DNA of 64,000 bases, taken from Phaseolus vulgaris. Lineage: Eukaryota; Streptophyta; Magnoliopsida; Fabales; Fabaceae. Under the pieces are notes generated by a model. The model was given only the letters and a program-made list of their open reading frames with translations, had not been told where the DNA came from and did not search any database. The position numbers and the translations under genes were made by a program. Shown in pieces: positions 1-12,860 of this stretch. Every line of letters starts with the position of its first letter. Positions within the stretch are counted from its first letter, which is position 1. The stretch is taken from positions 31,839,475 through 31,903,474 of the forward strand of contig NC_023751.2 in assembly GCF_000499845.2 (NCBI RefSeq), given 5' to 3'.

Positions 1-154
1 ACTTGGATACTTTTTTTATAATATTTTTGAAATATATTTTATAAATTCTGGATTTACCTTTCTGAAAATAAAATAAATATATATTCTGAAAAAGATATTA
101 TAAAATGGTTTTTTTGTCTTCCGGATTTCCTTAGAAAAACCTTTAGCTTGTGGA

Positions 155-230
155 ATCCCTATTCTAGAAACAATTTTTGCTTACAACCCCTATTCTAGAA
201 ACAATTTTTGCTTACAGAACCCCTATTTTG
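155..230. repeat. Short direct duplication, about 31 bp
   Basis: The phrase CCCTATTCTAGAAACAATTT, followed by TTTGCTTACA, occurs twice back to back, and the start of a third copy follows. The overlapping open frames on both strands from 195 to 444 show no recognisable protein features, and I do not call them genes. Confidence 0.75.
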
Positions 231-2680
231 GAATATACAGAAACAAACACAAAAATTCCCTTGTGAGTGGGCTTTGCCTTCCAAAACAACCATTTGTTTT
301 GTCATTATTGCTTTTGGAAGTGAAGAAAAAGAAACATTTCGACCAAAATCAAACAAAAAAAAAAAAGTTGCAATAACAAATATCTTCATCGTTATTTTGT
401 TCTCATTTTGTTTATGTAACCATGGATATGTTTTAATATTTTAAGTTAACTGTAAAAATAAACAACTGGTTTGTATTGAATATTTATTTAGAACAAGTGA
501 AAACTTTAAAAAGAGCAGAGGACAAGAGAAAATATATTTATTGAAAAAATAATTCTCTTATGTTGATAAACTATCGTACTTTGTATTTTTATTTGGGCCT
601 ACATATGGGCTTTTTTTTATGTTTAGGTTTTTCTCTTTAGCACCTTTTGGGTTCCCTGTTCTTTACTGCTTTTTATACCCGCATATACCTCTTGTAATAC
701 ATACAGAAGTTCAATTCAATATACTTCTTTTTCGTTGTTCCTCTTTCTCTTTACTGTCTTGGCTTTCTGGATTCTTGGTTCTTCCTTTTCATTCATAGGG
801 TGTTCTGTTCTTCTTCTCTACTTTAGCTTTCGCAGAATCAATCAACCACTACCAAGATCTATCGCCACTCTGTTATATGTCATACATAAATAATAAGATA
901 GAAATAAAAAAAAATATATGTCTTAGATAAAAAAAAAAATGCCCAGTATAAAAAGAAAAAAATAGTAAAAAACAAAGATAAAAAACATATTAATTATAAT
1001 TGTAACAAGTACAAAATTGTTTTTATCTCACAAAGTAAAATAAATAATAATTTGAAGTTTCTATAGCTCTAAATTATAATTTTCACGTGATTGAAAAAAA
1101 TGCATACTTTATACTCTTGATTTATTTTAATGACTAATATTTTATTTGAAACATAAATAACACAACAAAACAATTATTAAATAGAAAAAAAATTAGGAAA
1201 AAAATTTACTTATGTACTGATTAAATAGATATTATTTTATAAATTACAAAATTATTGGAATTTAAATTAATTTTTATTATTAGTAAAAAATTATAAATTA
1301 ATTTTTAAATTGGTATTTAATTAGCTATCAATACTTTAATTACTAATTTTTAAATTTAAAATAATTAGTAACTAAAACCTTTAAAATTTTGTTTATAATT
1401 TTTTTTTAACAATATAAAGTATTTTAGATATACCAATAACTTTTTTTAATTTATAAATAATATCTAATCTTGCAATATATAGTAATTAATATTTTTTTTC
1501 TAAATTAGTTTTTCTTTAATAATTTTTTTAATGTAAATAAGTTCAATTTAATAACACCTTCATGAATTTTTAAATTATATAAAATTTTGTATATGTGTTT
1601 CTCTCGAAAATATTGAGTGATTTGAACTATTACATTAATGAAATATACTTATAGCAAAAGATATAAATTTCACACCCAATATCATTTTATTTTGTTTCAT
1701 TGGTTAATATTATTATTTATAATTTCTTTTACGTTCAAAAATATATTTGTACGATTAATTGTTAAAATTAAAATATTACTAAAATCAATTCCACCTAAAT
1801 AATTATAATTCTCTTTCATATTTAAAATAAATTTGTATGATTATAATTGTTAAAATTAAAGTACTTCTTAAATCAACCCCACCTAAAAAAAAACAGTGAA
1901 CCAATAGCAATTGAGAAAAGTGATAGCAAATTGTGATTCTTAATCAAATAATTTAGAGAACAGTTCCTATTAATATTATTTTAAGTATATGGAGTTCAAA
2001 TATTCGACAATGTTTTTTTATGGGCAAATCTTTAGCAATATTAATTGTTTTTTCCAACTATGATTAATGTAAAATAAAAATAAAAAGGCATCCAACATTT
2101 TCATCCTTTTTACAAAGGTATAAAGAGCCCCACAAATTCAATAAAAAAATGAAAAATAAAAAAAGAAGTTGAGATTCAAAGAAGTTTTGCCTTCTATTTT
2201 GCAATGATAGGAATAACCTTTGGCCACAAGTTAAGGGCAACCCACACAAAAGGACTTTGCAAAGAATGACGAATATTTATGGTAATGAAACTTCGATTCC
2301 AGTCTCGAAGATACTCAAGACTTCAGATTTGCAAATCTGAATTTGTCTCTTTCAAGTCATAATCACCCATTACAATACTCTCACCAACACTCTTTGCTAT
2401 TACTGTAAAACATGATTAACCCACTTCAATTATTTCCCACTAACTCTATTTATTACCTCATCAACTCCTTCTATAAATATTTATAGAAAAAACAAATATT
2501 ACCCAATAGAACTTAAGAACATAAGCAAATAAATTTTATGCTATTTTTTTTGTCTCATTTTATCATTTCAATCATGTTTTCATATCTTGGGTTATGCTTC
2601 ATCACCTTGTATATTTTTTAATATGAATTGGACTAACTAGTATTCTCACTCACTAATTCATTTTTATTATGGATAAAAAA
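231..2680. other. AT-rich intergenic sequence, possible Copia LTR tail
   Basis: No gene is seen here. At about 585-800 a less AT-rich stretch (GGGCCTACATATGGGC, then GTAATACATACAGAAG before a pyrimidine-rich tail) resembles the 3' part of a plant Copia LTR. I found no partner copy, so this is weak. At 1742-1800 and 1826-1887 a roughly 60-bp segment ending in CCACCTAAA is duplicated with a period near 86 bp. Around 1200-1400 there are short phrases (TTTTTAAATTGGTATTTAAT) shared with the CACTA-like elements elsewhere in the window. Confidence 0.4.
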
Positions 2681-2684
2681 AATT

Positions 2685-3396
2685 AACTATTATAAGAAAG
2701 TCATTAAATAACAATTAAATTAGAAACTAAAAATAATTAATTATTATATTAATTAAATTAGATACTATTTTAGAAATTAAAAAATATTTATACATAAAGT
2801 GCTTCTATTATTAATAAAAAATATATAAAAAATAATTTTTAAATTGGTATTTAAAATAGCTATCAAAATTTTAGCTATTAATATTTTAGATTCTATTAGT
2901 CTCTAAATAACTAAGAATGAATAAAGTTGCACCTTGACAATTCCAAACCAAGAGAAACATATTCATGAGTGAGAGGTAGATTAACACGGTGGTAAAGTCT
3001 CATCTTGTGTGTTGGTTGAAGTGACAATAGTCACATTGAACCCTCAAATATGTTTGATCACGAAAGAAAGAAAGGGCTAGTTGAGTTGAAATCACTAACC
3101 AAAACGAATTGAATGGACAAGTTTATAATTTTCTTAATTCAATAAAAAAATTGTTACAGGACTCGAAAGGGTCAGGATTCATCACTCCAACTTATAATTG
3201 AGAGACTAATTTAGAATGTAAAGTAGTAAGTAACTAATGACTAGATACCAATTTAAAAATTATTTTATTAATAATAAAAATTACTTTAAATACTAATGAT
3301 TTTTTTAATTTATTAAAATGATTTCTAATTTAATCAACTAATAACTAATTGTTTTAATTTTTAAAATTAGTTTTTTTATTTTATTTTTGTAGTGTA
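2685..3396. mobile_element. CACTA-like non-autonomous element or two MITE fragments
   Basis: The left side (ACTATTATAAGAAAGTCATTA then AATTAAATTAGAAACTAAAA) and the right end (TTATTTTTGTAGTG at about 3383-3396) are diverged versions of the termini of the intact MITE at 15067-15350. Between them lie the family phrases 'AGAGACTAATTTAGAAT' and 'CTAGATACCAATTTAAAAAT'. The middle (2930-3170) is unrelated to the MITE. This is either one roughly 710-bp non-autonomous element or two partial copies flanking other DNA. No clean target duplication was found. Confidence 0.45.
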
Positions 3397-5110
3397 TGTT
3401 ATCTGACACCACCTCTATCTTTCACACAAATTAATCTCAACTATGAAACAATATACGAAAAAGTTAAAGCATTTGTCCATCAAAGCATATGCATGGTGAG
3501 AGTAGAGAAAACCCTAAAAGCTCCATGCCCTTGAAAAAGTTCTCTACAGCTTATTATGTGCCCTTGGTAGAGTGACGTCATGCACATAATGCTCCAAATT
3601 TCACGTCTTTACTAACTCTTTTTTTCCACAGAAGGTGCTTCACCATCTATCCTTCTCATTGGTTGAGTTAGGGTTTATTTTTATTTATTTTACTCTTCTC
3701 TAGTTTCATGTTCATGTTCCTTTCCATCCTCATATTATTATTATATATATAATGGTTTATCCAACCTAACATAATCTGATGTGCTTTTGGGCCTCTAAAA
3801 CTGTGTTCTTAAAAGGATCCCACTAACGAACACTTTTTAAGTACGATAATAAAACAAATATGTTGTTGTCTTTATTATGCACCTTTCAGCCATGCCCAGC
3901 ACCCAGGAAGTTTTCCCAAGCTGAAACTGCCTACGAAGTAGGCTATAATCTCCCACTTTCACAAAAATAACTTTTAAATATCATTGCAACAAATTTATAT
4001 TAAATACTCATATAAATTTCTTTACATATAATCTACTTTATTAATGGATTCCAAGGGTTTCGAAATTATGTTATAAGTTCATAAGCAGTGTTCTTCATCT
4101 ACTTTGATGTTTTCATGGTTGATTCTTGGTTGATCAATAACAATCTTTCATTTTTTCTTTTCTTTTTTTCATGAATGCGTTAACCATACTAAGAAATATT
4201 ACTCTCAAAAAAAGTTTACAAACTTTAAGTAACGATCCGATAGCGGGTGGCACGATAGGCACAACAAGTACTTGATAGGATAAGTTTTAAATAGTTCTGA
4301 TACCATATTATGAAAGTGAATTTTAAGTTTAATTCAACTCTATAAAACCGACTCATCAGATGAGATTTGCATCCACCTATATAAAATGAAATATTTTTGG
4401 GATCTCTAACAGCAAAAGTAAATAAAAGAATATAAATTCAAGGGAATTTTGTTGTCAATTTATCGATTAACAATACATCTTCTTCATCTTAATCCGTTTA
4501 TTTTTATCATATTATATAAATATATTTTTCAATTTTAGGTGCTGAATAAAGTTATGTGTTTCAAACTTTCTCCTTAATATATATTTATTATGACTATGAC
4601 AAAAGAATTGAGATTTTAGATTACTATTTAAGAAATTCAATTACTTCAATGTGATAATTACAATCTTTTTATTAACATATAGATAGTATTACAAGAATAA
4701 TGTTGCAAACAGAGTATGGTTAAGATCATTTGATTTTTGATAATTTTGTAGAATTGTTTTTAAAAATATCGTATCTAGTGATAACGTCATTAACATTTGT
4801 ATATGAATAAATTAAAAGGAAAGAACACAAAGTTGCAAATGGCAGCTTCTTGGGGGCAGAGCTCGATAGGAGCCACATCAGAAAAGTTTCATGATAAAAT
4901 ACCTTTTTATTTATTTATTGCTCATAATGGGATTTTCTTCGAGGTTCATGCATGAAAATAAAATATTAATAAAAATGCATTGCCGAAAATAGTCAGTGCG
5001 TTTCTTTTTCTCTTCCTTTTCATAAGTAGTATTGCATTGCTTCACAAACTTTGTATGGGACAATAATTGAACCACAAAACAACTACTACATATAGTTACA
5101 TATTCATTGT
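3397..5110. other. Intergenic; contains a legume-type dispersed repeat remnant
   Basis: No gene is seen. At about 4210-4400 the text 'TGATACCATATTATGAAAGT' followed by 'CTATAAAACCGACTCATCAG' resembles a dispersed repeat common in Phaseoleae intergenic DNA. That is recalled from experience and was not searched. The rest is AT-rich and without codon structure. Confidence 0.35.
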
Positions 5111-5116
5111 GTAATA

Positions 5117-5655
5117 GGGTGTAAAATGGGTTAAAAATTATTACTCAACTCGGTTATCTCGTGGTCGAATTAGATTTGATTGAAAAAATAATTTTTAAAT
5201 AGGATAAATTAAACTAGATTTACTTAGTTTGTGATTTTGGATCAAGTTGGAGGGAAATGATAATTATTTATAAAAATTATAATAATTAGTTATTATTTTT
5301 AATGATATTTTTTAATAATTAGTTGTTATTTTTATTGATGTAGGTTGATATTTTAGTTAAAATTTAAATATTGTTTAATGATATTTGAATGAATTGAATG
5401 TTTAATTTGATTTTAACTTATTATTTATGTGATATTAGTTTCTAACTATAATTAATATTTAGTAAAATAGATTAATATTTTAATTATAATTCTATATACA
5501 GTGGAAGAAAATAATTTACATTAATCATACTACAATAAATTGTAAAAAGAAATTCTTTACCAAAAAGTAAATTGGTTAAATTAATTTTTAATTTGATCTA
5601 TGTTGAATCATTTTGTATGAACCGAGTTAATTCACATTAACACATCTAATATAAC
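5117..5655. mobile_element. Possible hAT-type MITE
   Basis: The left end TAGGGTGTAAAATGGGTT and, about 20 bases later, CAACTCGGTT are loosely mirrored on the right by AACCGAGTTAATTCACATTA before CATCTA. This is the 'AGGGGTGGCAAAATGGGT' style of hAT-related MITEs. The ends match imperfectly and no 8-bp target duplication is visible, so this is a suggestion only. A similar left end without a visible partner lies at 52311-52480. Confidence 0.25.
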
Positions 5656-5804
5656 TATTTTTATAATTAATTTTAAAGTATAGTTAATTACTATATAACT
5701 CTCTTTGCTTATATGATGCTTATATGATAAAAAAAAGTAAGTGAACAATAAATTGACTTCCATGAGATAGGTTAATGTTGAGAAGTAACTTTAATTATTT
5801 TCTA

Positions 5805-6052
5805 GGCTCGTAGTCACTCTTGGTTAATTCCTTGAGTATTATTTTCACAAGTCATTCCTAACTTATTGAGTATTCTTTCGATTACCAATCATTCTTGGTT
5901 GACCTTGTTGAGTATTCTTTCCTAAATCACTTCTGACTTGACTGAGTATTCTTTCTCAACAACCACTTCTAGTTAAACCAAATATTATTTCCCAATTCAC
6001 TCTTGACGACTAAATATTATTTTCCCAAGCCACTCCTAGCTAAGATATGAAG
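5805..6052. repeat. Degenerate tandem repeat, 31-44 bp unit
   Basis: Six to seven diverged copies of a unit read roughly as GAGTATTCTTTC, then CAAGTCACTCCTAACTT, run in tandem. Each copy carries the GAGTATT/AAATATT core and a TCACT(T/C)(T/C)(T/G)A core. Unit length drifts between 31 and 44 bp. No coding frame crosses the array. Confidence 0.7.
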
Positions 6053-8600
6053 TTTGTGTGAATATGATCATCAGATTAGCTCTCTAGGAAGGGATTGTGT
6101 ATTTCAATGAATACAAGGTTAAGCACTCTCTCCTGGTTAGCTACATGAACATTCATAATATTCTCTTTGAAACTTTTTTGGATCTAGATATTTGACAGAG
6201 TTTCTGCTTTATGAATTAGGGGATATTTATTCTTCTTCTTGAAAGTTGGCTTTATGTAGACACTGAAGAATATATTTGCTAAGAGACTATTTCTGGCCAT
6301 TGAACAACTTTAACTCTTTTAAATGTCCTTTCTATGTATGACATGCTTGAATATGAATGTTACATTAAATGAACTCCACATAACTTTAATTACTTTTCTT
6401 TTGTATGCAAATTGTTGGCAATACTCATTTATAGGTAGGATAGCCTTTTGCACTAATATATGGTAAAAGTGCACATTGTACATGACAAATAACTAAGCCA
6501 AAGTTGAAATATTTTGTGTCAGGAAGTTGTTGAAAAAAATTAGGTTTAACTCTTCATTCAAGAGACCACTTCACATAACTTGTCTTTGAATGAATCTCTT
6601 TGATCAAACGAAAGCAAGAGACGTTTCCTACAACATAAAATAAACATATATATGTTGGTTGTAGTACGAGGTTAACTTAGACCATGTGCATATCGACTAA
6701 GATATAAATACTTTATCATATATGTAAAGGAAGACTACACAATGTTATACCATCTAACATATGAAACACTTATGTTTTACATGATTTGTTGTTGAAAACA
6801 TATCTTACCAACAATGCAAAATCTTATTTTATGCTTTCTTATTTTCACCACTTAATCAAAATCATGTTGAAGTTTTACTCTAATAATACACATTATAATT
6901 TTACAATTACATACTCTCGTATATATAAAACTAGCCTAATGAACAACATATATAAAGATAATCATGTGAATATATATGAACAAACATTAATATAATTATA
7001 CAATCATAGTCTAACAAATTACGCCAATTTGTTTTGGATAAATTTGGTTTACATGTGTACAACTTAATCAAAAATAAATATTATTGAAAGGACAAGCAAC
7101 TTCCAAAGTTTCTAATTTAATAGTGAATAAGAAAGAATAAATAAATTTATAAAACATAATTAACTTTACTCTATAATTTGTTAGTCAAAAGATTAAACTT
7201 AACCTTTGTAATTATTAATATATCTCTTTAAATAATAATTATACCGAATATTAAACTTTGTCATTCTATAAACTTTCAATTATATAAAAATAGTGACCAT
7301 TTAGAGAAAAAAAAACATTAAATTAATTTAGAGAAGAAAAATAATTGACTAAGATGAACACTTAAAATAAACATTTAAAAGAAATAGTAAATTGAAAACA
7401 ATAAAATGACTTGAACATAAATTTATAATCTTCAATATAAATGTACAAAAGCATAAACTTAGATAGATTAAAACAACAAGAAACAAAATTAAAAGTAAGA
7501 GACAACCAATGATAAATGAATAACTAAAAAAGATAAAGTTAGAATGGGGAGAAGAAATATGTAACAATTGCATTTTCTCATTGGTTACATTTAGAGGATC
7601 TGCAATGTTCAGAATGTAATAAATATGTCTTTTCATGCCTTAAAATTGAATATGATGATTCATATTTGTAGACTGGTCAATGCTTATTATTATTTGTAAT
7701 GTACATGTGTCACTATCCTACTGTATATTTCCGATGTACATAACATGTGTCCACTATCTACGGTATGAAGACAATAATTATACGCAGTGAGGAAACCTGT
7801 ATTTGAAGGAAAGTTATCATCTCTAATAATTGCTGGGGTCTTCTTTGTATTTTCTAACTAATCCCTCAATTTCTCTTTATCATGGAAACACTTTACTTAT
7901 GATTTCTTCTTTTCTCATCAAGCTCTTCAAGAGAATATTTTTTAATTTACCCAATTTCATTTAATATCTTTATAAAATGTTTTTCATCGAATCCTTCAAA
8001 ATCAACCAACCTTTCTTCTTACAAATAGCCAACCATCATCTGTTAGTTTTATTGTCTGTACACCTTTCTTTTATCAATTTCTTCAAATATGTTTAATGTT
8101 TCCAATAGACATTTTCTATGAGATCTCACAAATTGATAAAAAAAAAGTTAGGATGTTTAAATAAGGTAAGTAGAGTAGAAAATGTAAAAAACAGTTATAT
8201 AAGTTTGTGAATGATGTGATAGATGTTATTGAAATTGTATTATTTTTAATTGCTAAAATAGTAACTTTTCACATTTGTCCTTGTATTTAAAAATTGATAA
8301 AAAAAATTAATATGATTGATTATTTGTAAATTATAATTGTTTTTTAATTAAAGTATTTTTTCAACAATTAAAACATTATTTCTAATACCGAGTTTGAGCT
8401 AACTTCGAAAATATAAATTATATAAAATTTTCATACCATATTTTCGGTTGTCATAAACTTTATTCAGAACAAAGTTTTAATTATGAATTATTTATTTTTT
8501 AATTATAGTTATATGCAATTAAAAAATTATTTTCGGTAGTGGAACAAATTGTTTCTGATAATGTGTTGGAGCTTTAATTTGATAAAGGAATTTTTTTTTA
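6053..8600. other. AT-rich intergenic, nothing recognised
   Basis: I see no supported gene or element. Open frames at 6786-6995 and 7349-7636 are AT-rich, have no recognisable motifs and look random. Confidence 0.5.
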
Positions 8601-8663
8601 TGAAATAAATATTAATGCAGTATTTTAGTTTATTAAAGCAAAATTCATTGATAAAGTTTATGC

Positions 8664-8664
<1 letters not shown>

Positions 8665-8711
<47 letters not shown>
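8665..8711. repeat. (AAT)n microsatellite
   Basis: About 15 uninterrupted AAT triplets. They create a poly-asparagine open frame that I regard as spurious. Confidence 0.95.
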
Positions 8712-8868
8712 TTTCGGAAAATCATATGAATGATACATTGAAATATGTATCATTCAAAAGAGTCATGGAAGTCTTTAATTTGTTTATGGATTCGTGTCAT
8801 AAATAAGATTACAGATCCAAAAAGAAAACACATATGCATAATAAAATACAACCAAATTTTTACACAGT

Positions 8869-9905
8869 TTAGGGATTTGTAGTTATTATCTTCACCAGCT
8901 TTCTCATTCGTCGCTCGAGAGGCAGGTCAAAGAGTTGTTTTACCGTATTAGAATGACCACACAAGAAGTCGTAATAGTTATCCAACAAATCTTCATCTTG
9001 TATGTTCATCTCCACTAACATTTCCTAGATATCAGGTTTAGAGTACTGGAAAGTCGATGTACAACGGAGTGTGTGCATGTGTTCACGAAATATGGAGTTT
9101 CGGTCTTCTTCTGCAACAACATGGTGTCTGTTATATTGCAGATTTTCTTTTGTAGCATTAGTCACTTGATGTGATGATAAAGCAACAACCTCAAATGAAA
9201 TGGTTTGTGGCTCAGCAATATCACATAACATATCTGACTGATCATTACCCCTCCCAAGGATATCAGTTAATTCTTCAAACCTTGTGTTAAGCCTTTTTTT
9301 CCAATTGCAGATCAATGACATTCACCATGGGGGCTTTTACCACCTGATGGCTGAGATGGCTGAGGTGACACCGATGAGGGTGTCAGATTAGGGTCAGGGT
9401 TGTATGAATCGACATTAGGGTCAGTTGAGCGAGGAGTTTCACATTGATTCGCATCCAATTCTGGCTCCTCTGGGATGTCCTCCATATTGTGATCATTAAG
9501 ATCTACATTAAAATGATGAGACTAAGTTCGACTTGATGACTGTTGTGTTGTTCTCCTAATCAACATATCCTACACTTCATCCTCTACCTTGAAATTTTTC
9601 GAGCTTGTATTCTAAGCGAAACCACTCAATCCACTAAATAGATCATGGATCTCACGCCATCTCTCCTTAAGTCTTCTATGCCTGTTATTCACATTATTTT
9701 TTGTAATCTCTGCCAATGCACTCTAATATAGGGATTTAACGATGTTTGTGTAACCCTGCGTCGTCCAACTACCATCAATGCGGTTACCCATAGATGCCTC
9801 ATCGATCATGGCATTCAACAGTCAGAAATCCATGTCGGTAGTCAATTTTTTGTGTTCACAGACACCTACAGATGACTTTGAAGCAATACCCTTCCTGCGA
9901 TCCAT
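8869..9905 (-). pseudogene. PIF/Harbinger Myb/SANT-like ORF, decayed
   Basis: Read from an ATG at 9905 downwards, this is the DNA-binding partner gene that PIF/Harbinger elements carry beside the transposase. The N-terminal part has the trihelix/SANT-type layout (ten-residue segments around 'DFxLLNAMIDEASMGNR', then 'NRHRRLKERWREIHDLFSGL'). A Ser/Pro/Asp-rich linker follows, then a C-terminal helical segment ending in 'LPLERRMRKLVKI' before a TAA at 8869. At least five in-frame stops interrupt it, at sites where related proteins would be expected to have Trp or Gln. There is also a frame change near 9320. The longest surviving open piece is 9025-9321. It lies directly downstream of the transposase remnant on the same strand. 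The family call is from motif recognition. Alternative: an independent L10-interacting-MYB-like pseudogene. Confidence 0.75.
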
Positions 9906-10050
9906 GATAAAACCTAATAAAAAAGGTTAAACTTTTGCAATAACATAAATAGTTTCATACATAGAGATTAATAAAGGTTGAATGTCAACATTAAACGAAC
10001 AAATTGTTCTTACAACAATATAAATATAAGTTTAGGAATATGACATAAAA

Positions 10051-11513
10051 TTAATTATTACAATAACCTGTCCACATTTTATTTGCTATAGTATCCCTAA
10101 TTTGTGACCCGAACTTGTAGTCATCCTCACGAGTTTGTGAGTGTGACACATCTATATATCCTTGCATTAAGTCATGGTCAACTTCTTCAAACAAAGAGTC
10201 ATCATTATCCACCCTGCGAAGAAAGTTATGGAGAATACAACATGCTAAACACAATATCAATTATAGTGTCCATTGAGTAATGAGGCTTTGTTCCGCTAAC
10301 GATAATTGGAAATTGTTTTTTGAGCACCAAATGTTCTTTTGATAACATTTCTTAGTGAGGAATGATGGTGATTAAACAACTCATGACATTTTGTGGACCT
10401 CTTCGGGAATACTCTTTTAGATGGTATCGAACTCTGTGATATGGAGTTATAACTTGGGCTTTGAGCATAAAACTCGCGTCTCCAAGGTAGTATTTGCCTA
10501 CAACCATCCATTAACACCTATTACTCATAACTCATGTGACCAAATGAATATTTATTGCACTTGAAAACACACTCAACTAACCTTTCGGAATGACCAATGG
10601 ATCCTCTCGTACAAATGCATCCTTCAATATCCTGGAATCAGAGGTTTTTCTTCCCACTCGATAAGAACATATGTGAATTTCATGTCAAAATCACAAACAA
10701 CAAATACGTTTTTCGTTGGCCAGTCTTTTCTTCCACGAAAACGAGGAGCATCAGCTCGGAGGACTTTAACATGAACGTGAGTGTCGTCTATGACACTTAA
10801 ACAATTCTAATACACAACAAATTCACATTTATAAATAAGTTGCACTGCATACAACATGAATTAAACATTTAACTATTGTTTCTCATATTCATACCTTAAA
10901 GTATGGAAAAAATCGATTGTTGTTTAAGATATGAGGTTCAACTTCGGTCCCAACTAGTTGAATTAAGAACTCTCCATGCAACATCAATATTGCCTTAAAA
11001 ACATTATGAAAGTGACAAGACACTATTTCCCCGGACCGATGAAAGAAGAACAAAACACTTCGATTCTTGACGTTATGACCAATGATGTGTAAAAATTTAG
11101 CCACTTGTTCTTCAACTGTAGATCAGAATGCATCTTTAACCATCTACCATCTTCGTTCCTCTTATTCGTTGACATAAATTAATAAATGCTTTCGGACCCA
11201 TGCGAATAATGTCACGACATCTTTTAGTAAGGACCAAGTACAACATCAATTCTTGTTGACGACGCTCTTTTTGTGGAACAAACTCCGATATAGCATTATT
11301 TGTCTTGGTTAACACACACAACACATTCAATCCATATCCAATCATGCAAAGGATTGTCATTGTTGCTACTTGTGTCCACAAATTGATTTGCTCTTGTATT
11401 TGTGAAATTAGTGTGAAATCATCACCAATTACACTGTGATTCATGTCATTCGTGTTAGACATCTCGACATTGTCGAAATACATAGACCAATGGTTATCGT
11501 TATCCATTGTCAC
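10051..11513 (-). pseudogene. PIF/Harbinger DDE transposase, inactivated
   Basis: This is a remnant of a DDE_Tnp_4-type transposase. Exon 1 starts at ATG 11513 with an acidic N-terminus, then 'CRDIIRMGPKAFINLCQRI'. A frame break and stops near 11105-11135 separate this from 'AKFLHIIGHNVKNRS' and 'NNRFFPYFK'. An 88-bp intron (10894-10807, GTATGA...TATTAG) leads into 'VIDDTHVHVKV', which holds the first catalytic Asp. 'SDSRIL' (second Asp) is reached only after a one-base frameshift near 10640. A second intron, starting AAAG/GTTAG near 10575 and ending in TTGTAG near 10500, is followed by the segment around 'SSLRNVIKRTFGAQK'. There the catalytic Glu of the usual RNVIERxFG motif is Lys. 'CCILHNFLRRVDNDDS' follows, to a stop at 10051. 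The two introns, DDE signature and neighbouring Myb gene make the family call firm; the protein cannot be active. Confidence 0.85.
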
Positions 11514-11639
11514 AAATCCTTGACAATCATATAAATTTAACTATTAAGTCTAAAGAACCACATTTTATAGAAATAATAGTACATAAAATTAAAAATAAAA
11601 TTATATAATTCATAAAAAAATTATCTTTATACTCAAATT

Positions 11640-12275
11640 CTTTTACTTTTAAAAAAAAAATATTATATGTAAACTCTGTAAAATGGAATCATTATAATTA
11701 TTTTACAAATTCAAAATAATATCAATAAAGTTCTTTTACTTGATTTTAGAAAAATTAAATATTATATGTAGACTATCTATGAAGTAGTATTTTAAAATAT
11801 TTAAATATTCTGTATACTTATAATTATTTTATAAATTCAAAATAATATTTATAAAGTTCTTTTACTTGATTTTAGAAAAAACAAAATATTATATGTAGAC
11901 CATCTATAAAGTAGTATTTTAAAATATTTAAATATTCTGTATATTTATAATTATTTTATAAATTAAAAATAATATTTATAAAGTTCTTTTACTTGATTTT
12001 AGAAAAAAAATAATTATATTTATACTATCTATAAAGTAGTATTTTAAAATAATTAAATATTTTGTATACTTATAATTATTTTATAAATTCAAAATAATAT
12101 GATAAAGTTTTTTATTTGATTTTAGAAAAAATTAAATATTATATGTAGACTATCTATAAAGAAGTATTTTAAAATATTTAAATATTTTCTATACTTATAA
12201 CTATTTTATAAATTGAAAATAATATTTATAAAGTTTTTTTTTACTTTATTTTAAAAAAAATATTATACATAAACT
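11640..12275. repeat. 126-bp AT-rich tandem array, about 5 copies
   Basis: Successive units begin with TTCTTTTACTTGATTTTAG at about 11731, 11857, 11984, 12108 (TTTTTTATTTG variant) and 12234, giving spacings of 124-127 bp. A diverged partial unit precedes the first. Each unit contains ATTATATGTAGACTATCTAT and AAGTAGTATTTTAAAATA. The array begins about 130 bp upstream of the PIF transposase start codon, so it may be subterminal repeat DNA of that element or an unrelated local satellite. Confidence 0.9.
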
Positions 12276-12510
12276 CTAGGTATTTTCAATAATAGAAAAA
12301 AAATATTAATAAGTTTTTTTTAACTACCAAATAAAAATAAAACTCATTCAAAATTTCATTAATGTTCATTAATGCGCTTGAGTAAACAACTTAGAAAATC
12401 AAAGGTCAACAACATACTTCTATTAAAATAAATAAATAAAGAAAATAAATAAATAAATATTATAAATTCATTCTCCAGATTCGATTCTTCACATTCCAAA
12501 TTCATTATCT
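12276..12510. other. AT-rich spacer
   Basis: Includes short (AAAT)n at about 12428-12460. No gene is seen. Confidence 0.6.
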
Positions 12511-12539
12511 ATGAAATTTATACCGGTAGAAAATGTAGA

Positions 12540-12860
12540 AAATCACGGTGTCGACAATGGAACCACCAACGACCATCACGAACCACAACCGTCCACCAAG
12601 CACCACCAGCGGAACCACCACCGACTACCAACGGAACCACCACCGACTACCAGCGGAACCGTCCATCAACCACCACCAGCGGAACCGTCCAGCGGCCGCC
12701 ACCAATGCCACCAACGGAACACCACCATGAACGGAACCCCACCCACACCTTGCACCTCCAACAACCGCGCACCCCAACGCTTGTAAACCTCCAACGACCA
12801 CGCTCCTCCGACGATCGGGCACCTCCAACCACCTTTAAGGTCCTCCCTCAACTCAAAAGA
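12540..12860. repeat. GC-rich CCACCA/CGGAACC minisatellite
   Basis: An island of C-rich sequence in an AT-rich setting, built from variants of ACCACCGACTACCA(A/G)CGGA and CCACCAGCGGAACCGTCC. All six frames stay open for 60-90 codons because the repeat lacks stop-forming triplets. That explains the overlapping Thr/Pro/His-rich and Gly/Trp/Val-rich frames. Nothing points to a real protein. Confidence 0.75.
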
